From Streptomyces poriferorum (GTDB lineage: Bacteria > Actinomycetota > Actinomycetes > Streptomycetales > Streptomycetaceae), in assembly GCF_019399235.1 (NCBI RefSeq), contig NZ_JAELVH010000040.1, positions 460-32,729 on the forward strand: a stretch of DNA of 32,270 nucleotides. The letters run 5' to 3'. The notes under the pieces are model-generated. The model searched no databases. It was not told the DNA's origin and worked only from the letters and a program-made list of their open reading frames with translations. Position numbers and translations under genes: made by a program. This document shows positions 1-8,523 of the stretch, piece by piece (position 1 is the first letter of the stretch; each line of letters begins with the position of its first letter).

Positions 1-257
1 CCCGCGGGCGGCTTCTCGCCGTAGGGCAGCCCGGATCCGGATCCGTTCTCCGCCCATTCGGCGTAGCGCACGACCGGCATCACCCGGGACGCCGTCGACG
101 AGGACACGAAGTACAGGACCATGCCCAGTTGCCCGGCCGGTGCGACCTGCACGATCGCGGGTTCGCCCGCCTCGACGACCTCCGTGGCCCGGATGCCGCA
201 GCCGGCGGCCAGCAACGTCAGGGGCAACAGCGCGCCGAGCACGCGGCCTCTCCTCAT
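1..257 (-). CDS. Lipoprotein, partial (C-terminus outside window)
   Basis: This reading frame starts at the ATG at 257 and runs off the left edge, so only about 85 residues are visible. The N-terminus has two arginines, a hydrophobic stretch and the lipobox LAAGC with Cys20, so the product should be exported and lipid-anchored to the outer face of the membrane. The ATG overlaps the TGA of the sensor kinase (ATGA), so the gene is translationally coupled as the third gene of a response regulator, kinase and lipoprotein operon. Streptomyces two-component operons such as cse and afsQ also carry a lipoprotein that tunes the kinase, so an accessory signalling role is a reasonable inference. I recognise no domain in the visible part. 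Confidence 0.8.
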   Translation of the reverse strand, partial: MRRGRVLGALLPLTLLAAGCGIRATEVVEAGEPAIVQVAPAGQLGMVLYFVSSSTASRVMPVVRYAEWAENGSGSGLPYGEKPPA

Positions 258-1690
258 TCGCCCTCCAGAGGCAGCTCGACGGTGAACACCGCGCCCCCCG
301 CGGGCCCGTTCGCGGCATGGACCGTACCGCCGTGCAGCCGGACGTTCTCCCGGGTGATCGCCAGGCCCAGTCCGCTGCCCGTCGACCGGGTGCGCGCCGC
401 GTCGGCCTTGTAGAAGCGGTCGAAGATGTGCGGGAGCACGGCGGCGTCGATGCCCGGCCCGCTGTCCTCGACCTCGGTCACCAGCCGCGGCGCGCCGTCC
501 CGCCACCCGCTCCGCACTCGTACGGTGACGGGCTCGGCCCCGTGCCGCAGGGCGTTGCCGACCAGGTTCGCGATGACCACGTCGAAGCGGCGCGGGTCCA
601 GCACCGCCCGCACACCGCAAGGGAGTTCGGTACGGACCCGGTGCTCCCAGTGACGGGCCTGGAGCGTCTTGCGGATGGTCTCGGCCACGTCGACCTCGTC
701 GCTGTGGAGGTCGACGGCCCCGGCGTCGAACCGGGAGATCTCCATCAGGTCCTCGACCAGCGTGGCGAGCTTTCCGGTCTCGGTACTGATCAGCCGGACG
801 GCCGCCGCCGTGTCAGGACGCAGCCCGGCGGCGTCCTCGTCGAGGACTTCCGTGACGGCGAGCATGCCGGCGAGCGGGGTGCGCAACTCGTGCGAGACGT
901 CCGAGGCGAAGCGCCGGGCCCGTTCCTCGGCCCGGCGGAGTTCCTCGACGGACTCCTCGAGCTTGGTCGAGGACTCGTTGAACGTCCTTGCCAGTCCGGC
1001 GAGTTCGTCGGATCCGCGGACCGCGATCCGGGTGTGGAGCTCTCCCCTGCCGATGCCGGCGGCGGCGCGGCGCAGGTCGCGTACCGGACGCAGGACGCTG
1101 CGCGCGGCGAGCAGGGCGGGGACCAGCGCGATGAGGAGGGCGGGCAGGGCACCGTCACGGGCCGCGCTGACCATGGCGGCGACGTTCGCCTCCTCGGTGG
1201 CCAGGGGCATCACGGCGTAGAGGACGAGTCCGGTGGGCTGGCGGCCGTCGCCGCGGTTGAAGAGCGTCGGCATGCCGACGGTCAGCCAGGGCTTGCCGTC
1301 CTTGACGACCCGCTGGAACGAGCCGTGGCTGTTCTCTTGGGAGGCCGCTCGCAGGGCGGGCGTGATCACGGTGGAGGTCGGCCGGTCCGAGGAGGAGACC
1401 CGAAGGCTCCCGTACTCGGCGAAGACGGTCCAGGGACGGGCCTTGCCGTCGCGGGCCAGGGCCAGGCACATGTCGCGCAGCCCGAGCCGGTCCGGCGGGA
1501 GGTCGATGCCCCGTGCGCTGACCCGGTCACGGAACTGGGCGACGGCGGTGTCCTGCGCCTGCTGCAGGATCGCCGAGCGGGCCTCGCGGTAGGTCAGGGT
1601 CGCGGTGGTGGCCGCGCTGACGGCGGCGACGAACAGGAACGCGGCTATGAGGCGGGTGCGCAGGCCGAACCGGGCGGAGATCAGCTTCAT
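254..1690 (-). CDS. Two-component sensor histidine kinase
   Basis: This 478-residue membrane kinase has a transmembrane segment at about 13-33, an extracytoplasmic sensor region of about 145 residues, a second membrane segment at about 180-200 and a HAMP linker to about 255. The dimerisation box SDVSHELRTPLAG carries the phosphorylated His267. The ATPase domain shows the N box (N375 and N379), the G1 box DSGPGI at 409-414 and the G2 box GSGLGLAI at 438-445, so all catalytic elements are present. The ATG overlaps the stop codon of the upstream response regulator as ATGA, which fixes the start and indicates coupled translation. The sensor domain shows no family I can name, so the signal is unknown; the upstream femX-like and murJ genes suggest envelope stress. 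Confidence 0.93.
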   Translation of the reverse strand: MKLISARFGLRTRLIAAFLFVAAVSAATTATLTYREARSAILQQAQDTAVAQFRDRVSARGIDLPPDRLGLRDMCLALARDGKARPWTVFAEYGSLRVSSSDRPTSTVITPALRAASQENSHGSFQRVVKDGKPWLTVGMPTLFNRGDGRQPTGLVLYAVMPLATEEANVAAMVSAARDGALPALLIALVPALLAARSVLRPVRDLRRAAAGIGRGELHTRIAVRGSDELAGLARTFNESSTKLEESVEELRRAEERARRFASDVSHELRTPLAGMLAVTEVLDEDAAGLRPDTAAAVRLISTETGKLATLVEDLMEISRFDAGAVDLHSDEVDVAETIRKTLQARHWEHRVRTELPCGVRAVLDPRRFDVVIANLVGNALRHGAEPVTVRVRSGWRDGAPRLVTEVEDSGPGIDAAVLPHIFDRFYKADAARTRSTGSGLGLAITRENVRLHGGTVHAANGPAGGAVFTVELPLEGE

Positions 1691-2370
1691 CCGAGCGGCC
1701 CGAAGCGGTAGCCGAAGCCGCGGACGGTCTGGATGTAGAGCGGGCTTCCCGCCACGTCCTCGATCTTCTGCCGCAGCCTGCGCACACAGGCGTCGACCAG
1801 CCGGGCGTCGCCGTGGTAGCTGTGCTCCCACACGTATTCGAGGAGTTGCTGGCGGCTGAAGACCTGTTCCGGCGCGGCCGACAGATGCAGCAGCAGTTTC
1901 AGTTCGGACGGGGCGAGCAGCAGCCGCTCCCCCGCCTTGGCGACGGTGAGGCCGACCCGGTCGACCGTCAGTGCGCCGTGGGTCTCGACGCCGCTGCGCC
2001 CGGCGGGTTCGGCGAGCCGCCGCAGCACCGCGCGGATCCTGGCCTCGATGACCTCGGTGCGGGCGGGCTTGACGATGTAGTCGTCCGCGCCCGCCTCCAG
2101 TCCCACGACGACGTCGAAGTCGTCGCCGCGAGCGGTGAGCATGATGATCGGCAGCTGGCTGGTCTCGCGGATGCGGCGGCAGACCTGGACACCGTTCATC
2201 CCGGGCAGCATGAGGTCGAGCAGCACGAGTTCGGGCCGGAACTCGTCGAGTGCGGCAAGCCCGGCCTCGCCCGTGCCGACGGTCCGCATGTCGTGCCCGC
2301 GCCTGCGCAGCCCCAGTTCGACCCCTTCCCGTACGGAGGGGTCGTCTTCGATCAGCAGCACGCGAGGCAT
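1687..2370 (-). CDS. OmpR/PhoB-family response regulator
   Basis: The 227-residue protein has a receiver domain at 1-118 with the acidic pair D9/D10, the phosphoacceptor D52 (in LLDLMLPG), T79 and K101, followed by a winged-helix DNA-binding domain at about 132-224 ending in the typical TVRGFGYRF. It should activate or repress genes after phosphorylation by the kinase encoded next. It resembles the AfsQ1/CseB type of Streptomyces regulators, which also have lipoprotein neighbours, but I do not claim orthology. The ATG at 2370 has no Shine-Dalgarno sequence, and a -10-like GATACT lies six bases upstream, so the transcript may be leaderless. Confidence 0.93.
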   Translation of the reverse strand: MPRVLLIEDDPSVREGVELGLRRRGHDMRTVGTGEAGLAALDEFRPELVLLDLMLPGMNGVQVCRRIRETSQLPIIMLTARGDDFDVVVGLEAGADDYIVKPARTEVIEARIRAVLRRLAEPAGRSGVETHGALTVDRVGLTVAKAGERLLLAPSELKLLLHLSAAPEQVFSRQQLLEYVWEHSYHGDARLVDACVRRLRQKIEDVAGSPLYIQTVRGFGYRFGPLG

Positions 2371-2376
2371 GGCGTC

Positions 2377-2382
2377 AGTATC
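2377..2382 (-). promoter_or_regulatory. Possible -10 box of a leaderless response-regulator transcript
   Basis: Read on the minus strand, GATACT lies six bases before the ATG at 2370, which would put the transcription start at or next to the start codon. I see no good -35 element and no ribosome binding site. The only room for a promoter between murJ and this gene is 59 bases, so read-through from femX-murJ is an alternative. Confidence 0.3.
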
Positions 2383-2429
2383 CCAGCGATCAAGGGTGGA
2401 TTCGGAAGTGTGAGCGGACCGGTGGTCCC

Positions 2430-4121
2430 TCAGCCGCGTCGCAGCCGGCCGCGTACGGCGCCCAGCGCGGTGCTGACCTCGGTCAGCCGCAGCGGGCGGG
2501 CCAGCAGTGCCACGACCAGGAAGAGGACCAGTACCCCGGCCCCGGCCGCGGCGAAGTCCCCGAGTCCCGCGCCGTCCGTGTCGACGACGCGGGCCGCCCC
2601 GTACGCGAGCAGCCCCGCGGGCACACACGCGGTCACCAGTCGGGCGTGCGCCCACACCCCCGGCGAGCGCAGCAGAGAGTGCCTGGGGGCGTTGGAAGCG
2701 GCGACCCTGCGGTGCAGTACGTACGCGGTGACGGTGAACCCGGCGAACAGGGCCACGGAGTACGCCCCCGCCATCCCCGTCACCGCCCAGCGCGCGGGGA
2801 GCAGCAGATAGGCGGCGACCGAGAGCCCCGCGTTGAGCGCGGCGATGACCAGGTTGAGGAGGAACGGGGTGCGGGTGTCGCTCATCGCGTAGAAGCCCCG
2901 GGAGAGCACGTACTGACCGGAGTAGGCGATGAGTCCGGGAGCGAAGGCGGCCATCATGCCGGCCATCACGGTGATGTCGGCCGGACCGGTGTGTCCGTAT
3001 CCGAAGACCGACCCCATCACCCACGGGGCGAGGGCGAGCAGCGCGGCGGCAGCCGGGATCACGACGGCGGCGGAGGTCCGCAGCGCGTACGAGACGTCGC
3101 GCCGCACCCCGGCCAGGTCGCCGTCGGCGGCGGCCCGGCTCATCCGCGGCATCAGCGCGGTCACGAGGCTGACGGTCACGATGCCCTGCGGCACCACCCA
3201 CAGCTGGAAGGCGTAGCTGTACGCGGTGTAGCCGGCGCCGCCCGCGACGTTCTGGTCCGCCGCGTGCTGGCCGGTGGCGGTGGAGAGCCGGGTCACCACC
3301 CAGTAGGCGGCCTGGTTGGTGAGCACCATCATGACGAGCCAGCCGGCCGCCCGCAGCGGCCGGGTGAGTCCGCTGCCGCGCCAGTCGAACCGGGGCCGCC
3401 AGCGGAACTTCGCGGCGCGCAGGGCGGGCACCAGCGCGAGGGTCTGCACGGCGATCCCGGCCGTGGTCCCCCAGCCGAGCCACTGCGCCTGCGCGGAGGT
3501 CAGTTCGCCGTCCGAGCTCGCCGCGGTCCAGAGGTAGAGCCCGAACACCGCGATGATCACGAGGTTGTTGAGGACGGGGGTCCACATCATGGCCCCGAAC
3601 CGGTTGCGGGCGTTGAGTACTTGTCCGAGCAGGGTGAAGAGCCCGTAGAAGAGGATCTGGGGCAGGCAGTAGCGTGCCAGGGCGATGGTGAGTTCGGCCT
3701 GGTCCCCGTCGTACGTGGGGGCGTACACCGAGATGATCAGCGGGGCGCCGACGACGGCGAGGGCGGTGAGGGCGAGCAGGCCGACGGTGCAGAGGGTGAG
3801 CAGACGATCGGTGTAGGCGGCCCCGCCGTCGGAGTGCTCCCGGGCGGCCCGGACGAGTTCGGGGACGAAGACGGCGTTGAGGGCGCCGCCGATCAGCAGC
3901 ATGTAGAGGATGTTGGGGACGGTGTTGGCGACCGTGTAGCCGTCGGCCCGCAGTCCGGTGCCGAGTGCGGCGACGACGACCGCCGAGCGTATGAACCCGG
4001 TCGCCCGCGAGACGACGGAACCGGCGGCCATGACGGCGCCGCTGCGCAGTACCGAGCCGGAGCCCTGGCGTTCGCGCTGTTCGGGGGCGACCGTGCCGGT
4101 GGTCGCGTCCGCGGCCGTCAC
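2430..4121 (-). CDS. murJ: MurJ/MviN-family lipid II flippase
   Basis: This 563-residue polytopic protein has about 14 hydrophobic segments and the MviN/MurJ signature: an N-terminal GSVVSRATGFIRSAVV-type helix, then ADGYTVANTVPNIL and the GGALNAVFVPEL motif. The family flips lipid-linked peptidoglycan precursor across the membrane. Streptomyces carries more than one MurJ-like protein, so this may be a paralogue. I chose the GTG at 4121, which overlaps the stop codon of the upstream transferase gene as GTGA and leaves a short polar N-terminal tail. A later ATG at about 4030 would remove that tail and cannot be excluded. The overlap with the FemX-like gene argues that the two act together on lipid II. 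Confidence 0.9.
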   Translation of the reverse strand: MTAADATTGTVAPEQRERQGSGSVLRSGAVMAAGSVVSRATGFIRSAVVVAALGTGLRADGYTVANTVPNILYMLLIGGALNAVFVPELVRAAREHSDGGAAYTDRLLTLCTVGLLALTALAVVGAPLIISVYAPTYDGDQAELTIALARYCLPQILFYGLFTLLGQVLNARNRFGAMMWTPVLNNLVIIAVFGLYLWTAASSDGELTSAQAQWLGWGTTAGIAVQTLALVPALRAAKFRWRPRFDWRGSGLTRPLRAAGWLVMMVLTNQAAYWVVTRLSTATGQHAADQNVAGGAGYTAYSYAFQLWVVPQGIVTVSLVTALMPRMSRAAADGDLAGVRRDVSYALRTSAAVVIPAAAALLALAPWVMGSVFGYGHTGPADITVMAGMMAAFAPGLIAYSGQYVLSRGFYAMSDTRTPFLLNLVIAALNAGLSVAAYLLLPARWAVTGMAGAYSVALFAGFTVTAYVLHRRVAASNAPRHSLLRSPGVWAHARLVTACVPAGLLAYGAARVVDTDGAGLGDFAAAGAGVLVLFLVVALLARPLRLTEVSTALGAVRGRLRRG

Positions 4122-5281
4122 CGGTGCGCCAGGTAGGCCTGGAAGGCCCGGTACAGCGTGTTGTTGGTGGCCCCGCCCACTGATGTCTCCCACTCTCCGA
4201 GGGTCTCCACGACCTGCCCGCCGGTGCCGAACTTCCAGCGCAGCAGCCCGAAGGGGCGGTCGTCGGGATCGAGGGTGGAGGATACCCCGCGCATGTCGTA
4301 CACCTCCGCGCCCTGGGCCTGGGCGTCGAGCAGCATCTGCCACTGCAGGGCGTTGCTGGGGCGGACCTCGCGGCGGTGGTCGGCGGACGCGCCTGTCTGG
4401 TACCAGACCCGGCTCCCGGTGCTGATCATCGTGTGGGCGGCGAGTATCTCGCCCTCGTGCACGGCGAGGCAGAGCTTCATCCGGCCGGGCTGTTCGGCGT
4501 TGAGCACGGCGTACTGGCGCTGGTAGTAGGCCAGGGAACGGCCGAGCCGGAAACCGTCGCGTTCCTCGGTGATCCGCAGCAGGCGGTGGAACTCGGGGAG
4601 TTCGGCCGCGCTCCCGGTGACGATGCGCACCCCCGCCCGGCCGGCCTTGCGGACGTTGCGGCGCCACTCCTGGTTGAGCCCGGCCCACAGGTCGTCCGGG
4701 GTCCGTCCGGCGAGCGGCACCCGGAAGACGTACCGGGGCTGTGCGTCGGCGTCGTCGCCCTCCCCGCCGCAGCGCCGCCAGCCACGGGCCCGCAGCCGGT
4801 CGGCCACGGCCGTGCCGAGCGGGTCGACCTCGCGCGCCAGTACGTCACCGACCGTGCGGCCGGGACCGGTGGCGGCCTTGAGGCGGGCGGTGTCCCAGCT
4901 GCGGTAGGCCGGGGACGGCCCGATGCGTACGGCGAACGCCCCCGCGCCGCGCAGATGCGCCATGAGGGGCCGCAGCCAGCGGTCGATTCCGGGATCGGCC
5001 CAGTTCGCCACCGGCCCTTCGGGTATGTAGGCGAAGTATTTACGGGTGCCGGGGAATTGCCGGTAGAGAATCAGCGCGCTGCCGGCCGGTTCACCGCATT
5101 CGCCGTGCCAGCCGACCCTTTCCGACGACCACTGGTCCTTCACACCGGCCCAGGAAGGGTGCTGGAGAAAGCTCGCGTCCGCATGCGTGGCCAGGTGTGC
5201 GCGGTGTTCGGCGGCCGTCAGACCGCGTATCCGTAGTTCCTGGTGACGGCTGCGGTCTCCGGTCGCGAGCAGCGCTGACAT
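4118..5281 (-). CDS. FemX/FemAB-family peptidoglycan bridge aminoacyltransferase
   Basis: The 387-residue protein is a cytoplasmic GNAT-fold enzyme of the FemABX family, which transfers amino acids from charged tRNA to lipid II to start the interpeptide bridge; in Streptomyces the first bridge residue is glycine. Family features are the N-terminal SFLQHPSWAGVK, the central GLNQEWRRNVRKAGRAGV-type helix, and the C-terminal YDMRGVSSTLDPDDRPFGLLRWKFG stretch, which I describe by its parts: YDMRG, then the FGLLRWKFG end. The ATG at 5281 is preceded by GAGGGAGG at a good distance. The next gene, murJ, overlaps it by four bases. FemX-type proteins occur in several copies, so the exact paralogue is not determined. 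Confidence 0.88.
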   Translation of the reverse strand: MSALLATGDRSRHQELRIRGLTAAEHRAHLATHADASFLQHPSWAGVKDQWSSERVGWHGECGEPAGSALILYRQFPGTRKYFAYIPEGPVANWADPGIDRWLRPLMAHLRGAGAFAVRIGPSPAYRSWDTARLKAATGPGRTVGDVLAREVDPLGTAVADRLRARGWRRCGGEGDDADAQPRYVFRVPLAGRTPDDLWAGLNQEWRRNVRKAGRAGVRIVTGSAAELPEFHRLLRITEERDGFRLGRSLAYYQRQYAVLNAEQPGRMKLCLAVHEGEILAAHTMISTGSRVWYQTGASADHRREVRPSNALQWQMLLDAQAQGAEVYDMRGVSSTLDPDDRPFGLLRWKFGTGGQVVETLGEWETSVGGATNNTLYRAFQAYLAHR

Positions 5282-5594
5282 GTCCGTGGCCCTCCCTCGT
5301 GGGCCCCGCGGCGGTTCTGCGGGGCTGCACAGGATGCTCACAGCGGACCATGACCGGGCTGCGCGCCGGATGTGACCGGACGGTGACCGTTGCGCTGCGC
5401 TTGTTGTCACACACCGCATTCCCGTATTTCCGCGGAATTGCGGAACCTAGGCTGACCAGAAATCGGGGGGTGGGTGAAGGAGCGGGGATGCGCGTGCCCG
5501 ACCCCGAGGTACCGCACCCGAATTTCCGGTCGGCCCATGGCTCCGGTGAATTCCTCTCACTCGACGACAAAGCAAGGCCCAGGAGGTTCTTCCG
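5282..5594. other. Divergent intergenic region, femX-like / L,D-transpeptidase
   Basis: This stretch of 313 bases separates two divergent envelope genes and must hold both promoters. The Shine-Dalgarno sequence of the transpeptidase gene (AGGAGGT, 5581-5587) is clear. A TAGGCT at 5448-5453 could be a -10 box for the plus strand, but no convincing -35 accompanies it. I see no ORF with coding character here. Confidence 0.4.
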
Positions 5595-6827
5595 TTGATA
5601 CCCGCCCCTCTCACATCCGCTGCCCGACGCACCGCCCGTTCCACGCGTCCCGCCCGGCTCGCCCTGATCGCCGGCACCGCGGTGCTCGGCATCACGCTGA
5701 CGGCCTGCTCCGGGGGCGCCGCGGCTTCGGGTCATGACGGCAAGGCGCAGGGCAAGGGCCCGTCGAAGGCCGCGGACACCCGGATCTCGGTGAACCTGCA
5801 CGGCACCGCGGCCACCGCGGGCCGGCCGGTGACGGTGACGCTGGCCGCCGGGAAGCTGCGCACCGTCACGGTCTCGGCAGACGGCGGCGACGCCCTCACC
5901 GGCCGGCTCTCCCCCGACGGCAGGACCTGGACGTCGGACCGGCCCGCGGCGCCCGGCACCACGTACCGCATCGAGGCGAAGGACACCGGCGGCGGCGGCG
6001 GTGACACGGCCGGGTTCACCACGGCGGCGGCCGGCACGGTGAACAAGCTGACCCTCGCCCCCGGCAAGAACACCACGGTCGGCATCGCCCAGCCGCTGTC
6101 CATCGTGTTCGACCACCCGGTGAAGAACAGGGCGGCGGTCGAGAAGGCTCTCAAGGTCTCCACCTCGAACGGCACCGAGGGGTCCTGGGGCTGGCTGCGG
6201 GACTACTCGGGCCGCGACCGCGTGGACTGGCGGCCCAGGGAGTACTGGAAGTCCGGCACGCGCATCACCCTGGACGCCGAGCTCAACGGCGTCGACTCGG
6301 GCCCTTCGGGCGGCTGGTTCGTACGCGACTACGCGACGACGTTCACCATCGGCAGCAGTCAGGTGGTCGAGGTGGACCTGGACCGTCACCGGCTGGCCTT
6401 GAAGCGGGACGGCAGGACGGTCATGGACGTGCCCGTGTCCGCCGGCACACCGGGCGGCGACAGGGCGTCCTGGCGGGGCACGGCCGTGCTGATGGCGAAG
6501 GAGGGCACGATCAACATGCGTTCCGAGACGGTGGGCCTCGGCGACCTCTACGACAAGATGGTCGACTACTCGATGCGGCTGACCTGGTCGGGCATGTACG
6601 CCCATGCCGCGCCGTGGAACGCCGCGTACTTCGGGGTGGCCAACCACAGTTCGGGCTGTGTCGGCATGAGCGACGCCGACGCCGCCTCCCTCTACCGCCG
6701 GGCCCGCGTCGGCGACCCGTTCGAGATCACCGGCGCGGACGCCAAGGGCACGGTCGCGGAGGGCAACGGCTACGGAGCGTGGAACGTCTCCTGGTCCGAC
6801 TGGCGGACCAGGAGCGCTCTCGGCTGA
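5595..6827 (+). CDS. L,D-transpeptidase lipoprotein (YkuD domain with Ig-like domains)
   Basis: The gene starts at TTG 5595, eight bases after AGGAGGT, and encodes 410 residues. A basic N-terminus and hydrophobic stretch end in the lipobox LTAC (Cys at about 38), so the enzyme sits on the outer face of the membrane. Two Ig-like domains (roughly 60-150 and 150-255) precede the YkuD catalytic domain (roughly 255-380) with the active-site block HSSGCVGM, whose Cys at about 355 forms the acyl-enzyme. A tryptophan-rich tail (AWNVSWSDW) follows, as in other actinobacterial Ldt proteins. The family makes 3-3 cross-links in peptidoglycan and resists most penicillins. Divergent orientation from the femX-murJ block places it in an envelope-assembly neighbourhood. 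Confidence 0.92.
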   Translation: MIPAPLTSAARRTARSTRPARLALIAGTAVLGITLTACSGGAAASGHDGKAQGKGPSKAADTRISVNLHGTAATAGRPVTVTLAAGKLRTVTVSADGGDALTGRLSPDGRTWTSDRPAAPGTTYRIEAKDTGGGGGDTAGFTTAAAGTVNKLTLAPGKNTTVGIAQPLSIVFDHPVKNRAAVEKALKVSTSNGTEGSWGWLRDYSGRDRVDWRPREYWKSGTRITLDAELNGVDSGPSGGWFVRDYATTFTIGSSQVVEVDLDRHRLALKRDGRTVMDVPVSAGTPGGDRASWRGTAVLMAKEGTINMRSETVGLGDLYDKMVDYSMRLTWSGMYAHAAPWNAAYFGVANHSSGCVGMSDADAASLYRRARVGDPFEITGADAKGTVAEGNGYGAWNVSWSDWRTRSALG

Positions 6828-6830
6828 CGG

Positions 6831-6852
6831 CACGGCGGGCATGGCCCGCGTG
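6831..6852 (+). terminator. Stem-loop after the L,D-transpeptidase gene
   Basis: An inverted repeat CACGGCGGGC / GCCCGCGTG with an ATG loop (one bulged base) begins four bases after the TGA. It has no T-run, as is usual for Streptomyces terminators, and sits between two convergent transcription units. Confidence 0.55.
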
Positions 6853-6952
6853 ACCGGTACGACCGGCTCGCAGCTGACCTTCTCCCCGCCCGGCACGGGC
6901 CTTCGCAGGCGTCCGTGCCAGGTGCGGGAAGTGATCACCGGCTGCTGCCGGA

Positions 6953-6968
6953 CGGGCACCACTGCCCG
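6953..6968 (-). terminator. Stem-loop after gluD
   Basis: CGGGCA / TGCCCG form a perfect six-base stem with a four-base loop, 25 bases beyond the gluD stop codon. It is a plausible terminator of the minus-strand glu operon. Confidence 0.4.
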
Positions 6969-6992
6969 GGCCCGCCTCGCGGCAGGTCCCGG

Positions 6993-7865
6993 CTACCGCG
7001 CTTCCGACATCAGCGTCCCCGGTTGAGCCGGGCCGACGCTGGTCGCCTCCGTCTTCGGGTTGCGCCGCTGCCGCTTCGCCACCCAGGTGGCGAACCAGGA
7101 GAGCAGCATGCACATCCCGATGTAGATCGGCGAGATCACCATCACCACGGGGATGAAGGGCAGATCGTAGTCGAGGTTGGACGCGATGAGCTTCCCCGCG
7201 TGGAGGAATTCCTCGTAGGTGATCAGGTAGCCCAACGAGGTGTCCTTCAGGGCCACCACCAACTGGCTGATGATGGTGGGCAGCATCGCGCGCACCGCCT
7301 GCGGGGCCAGGACGAAGGTCGTGACCTGCGTCTTGCGCATGCCCAGGGCGGACGCCGCCTCGCCCTGGCCGCGCTCCACCGAGTTGATCCCGGCACGGAA
7401 CACCTCGGCGAGCACCGAGCCGTTGTACAGCGTCAGTCCGGCGACCAGGGCCGGCAGCGGCTGCACCTTCAGCGCGACGAAGATGAAGAAGATCATCACC
7501 AGGACGGGCATGGCGCGGAAGAACTCGACGAGGATCGTCGCCACCCAGCGCACCGGCCGGTGGTCGGAGAGCCTGCCCACCGCGAGTACGGCCCCGAGCG
7601 CCAGCGAGAGCACCGCGGCGTACGCGAACGCCTTGAGGGTGTTGCCGAGCCCGCGCAGCAGCAGTTCCTGAATGCCCTTGTACTCGAAGGGCGTCCACTT
7701 GTCGCTGGTGAACTGGTCGGTGTCGAAGAGCAGATAGATCACCCAGCCGACCAGGGCGAGGATCAGGATCGTCGAGGCGATCCCGTAGATGAAGTGCCGC
7801 TTGCGGGTCTGCGGCCCCGGGATGTCGTAGAGGACGGTCGCACTGGGGGTGGAGTGGGCGGTCAT
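6993..7865 (-). CDS. gluD: Glutamate-type ABC transporter permease (second)
   Basis: The 290-residue inner-membrane permease belongs to the polar amino-acid HisM family. It has a first membrane segment at about 30-50, then a binding-protein-dependent transport core with the EAA-type loop EAASALGMRKTQVTTFVLAPQA, seen here as GQGEAASALGM followed by FVLAPQAVRAMLP, which docks on the ATPase. The ATG at 7865 overlaps the gluC stop codon as ATGA. The set ATPase, binding protein, permease, permease in that order matches the gluABCD operon known in Streptomyces and Corynebacterium, so glutamate uptake is the likely role; related amino acids are possible substrates. Confidence 0.92.
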   Translation of the reverse strand: MTAHSTPSATVLYDIPGPQTRKRHFIYGIASTILILALVGWVIYLLFDTDQFTSDKWTPFEYKGIQELLLRGLGNTLKAFAYAAVLSLALGAVLAVGRLSDHRPVRWVATILVEFFRAMPVLVMIFFIFVALKVQPLPALVAGLTLYNGSVLAEVFRAGINSVERGQGEAASALGMRKTQVTTFVLAPQAVRAMLPTIISQLVVALKDTSLGYLITYEEFLHAGKLIASNLDYDLPFIPVVMVISPIYIGMCMLLSWFATWVAKRQRRNPKTEATSVGPAQPGTLMSEAR

Positions 7866-8506
7866 CGGGCGACTCCCCAGCGCTTCTCCAGCACGTTGAA
7901 GATCGCGCTGATGGTCAGAGTGATGATCAGGTACCCGACGGCGATCCAGACGAAGGTCCAGATGATGTTGTAGCCCAGTTCGTTGAGGGTCTTGTAGGTG
8001 CCGAGCAGCTCGGTGACGCTGAACGCGCCGGCGATCGCCGAGTTCTTGGCAAGTGCGATGAGCGTCGAGCCGACCGGTGGGATCACCGAGCGGAACGCCT
8101 GCGGAAGCACCACGTTGCCGAGCGTCTGGCCGAACGTCATGCCGAGGCTCCGCGCCGCCTCGCCCTGCCCGGTGGGCACGGTGTTGATGCCGGAACGCAG
8201 CACCTCGCAGATGAACGCGGAGGTGTAGCAGCCGAGGGCAAGGATCGCGAAGACGTTGAACGGCAGGACCAGGCCGAAGCGCGGCAGACCGAGCAGTACG
8301 GCGAAGAACAGCAGCGTCAGCGGGGTGTTGCGCAGCACGGTCACCCAGACCGTGCCGATCACCCGGAGCGAGCCGACGGGCGCCACCCGGAAGGCGGCCA
8401 TGACGAATCCGAGGACCATCGCCAGGATCGAGGCGTAGAAGGTCAGTTCGACGGTCCCGAGGAACCCCTTGCCGTAGAGCGAGAAGTTGTCGGTGAGTAC
8501 GTCCAT
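7862..8506 (-). CDS. gluC: Glutamate-type ABC transporter permease (first)
   Basis: This 214-residue permease of the HisM/GlnP type has about five membrane segments and the EAA loop GQGEAARSLGMTFGQTLG with FRSVIPPVGS after it. It forms the membrane channel with GluD. The ATG at 8506 has a purine-rich AGAGGACGG upstream, and the coding sequence ends in a four-base overlap with gluD, so the two subunits should be made in equal amounts. It lies 17 bases downstream of the binding-protein gene. Confidence 0.92.
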   Translation of the reverse strand: MDVLTDNFSLYGKGFLGTVELTFYASILAMVLGFVMAAFRVAPVGSLRVIGTVWVTVLRNTPLTLLFFAVLLGLPRFGLVLPFNVFAILALGCYTSAFICEVLRSGINTVPTGQGEAARSLGMTFGQTLGNVVLPQAFRSVIPPVGSTLIALAKNSAIAGAFSVTELLGTYKTLNELGYNIIWTFVWIAVGYLIITLTISAIFNVLEKRWGVAR

Positions 8507-8523
8507 ATGCCGTGGCCGTCCTC

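Noticed and set aside
140..1711. Long plus-strand open frame (over 500 codons) opposite the sensor kinase
   Set aside because: It is antisense to a kinase with every catalytic motif, is Arg/Gly/Pro-rich, and results from the high GC content.
2250..4136. Long plus-strand open frame opposite murJ
   Set aside because: No recognisable protein; it shadows MurJ, which has clear membrane segments and family motifs.
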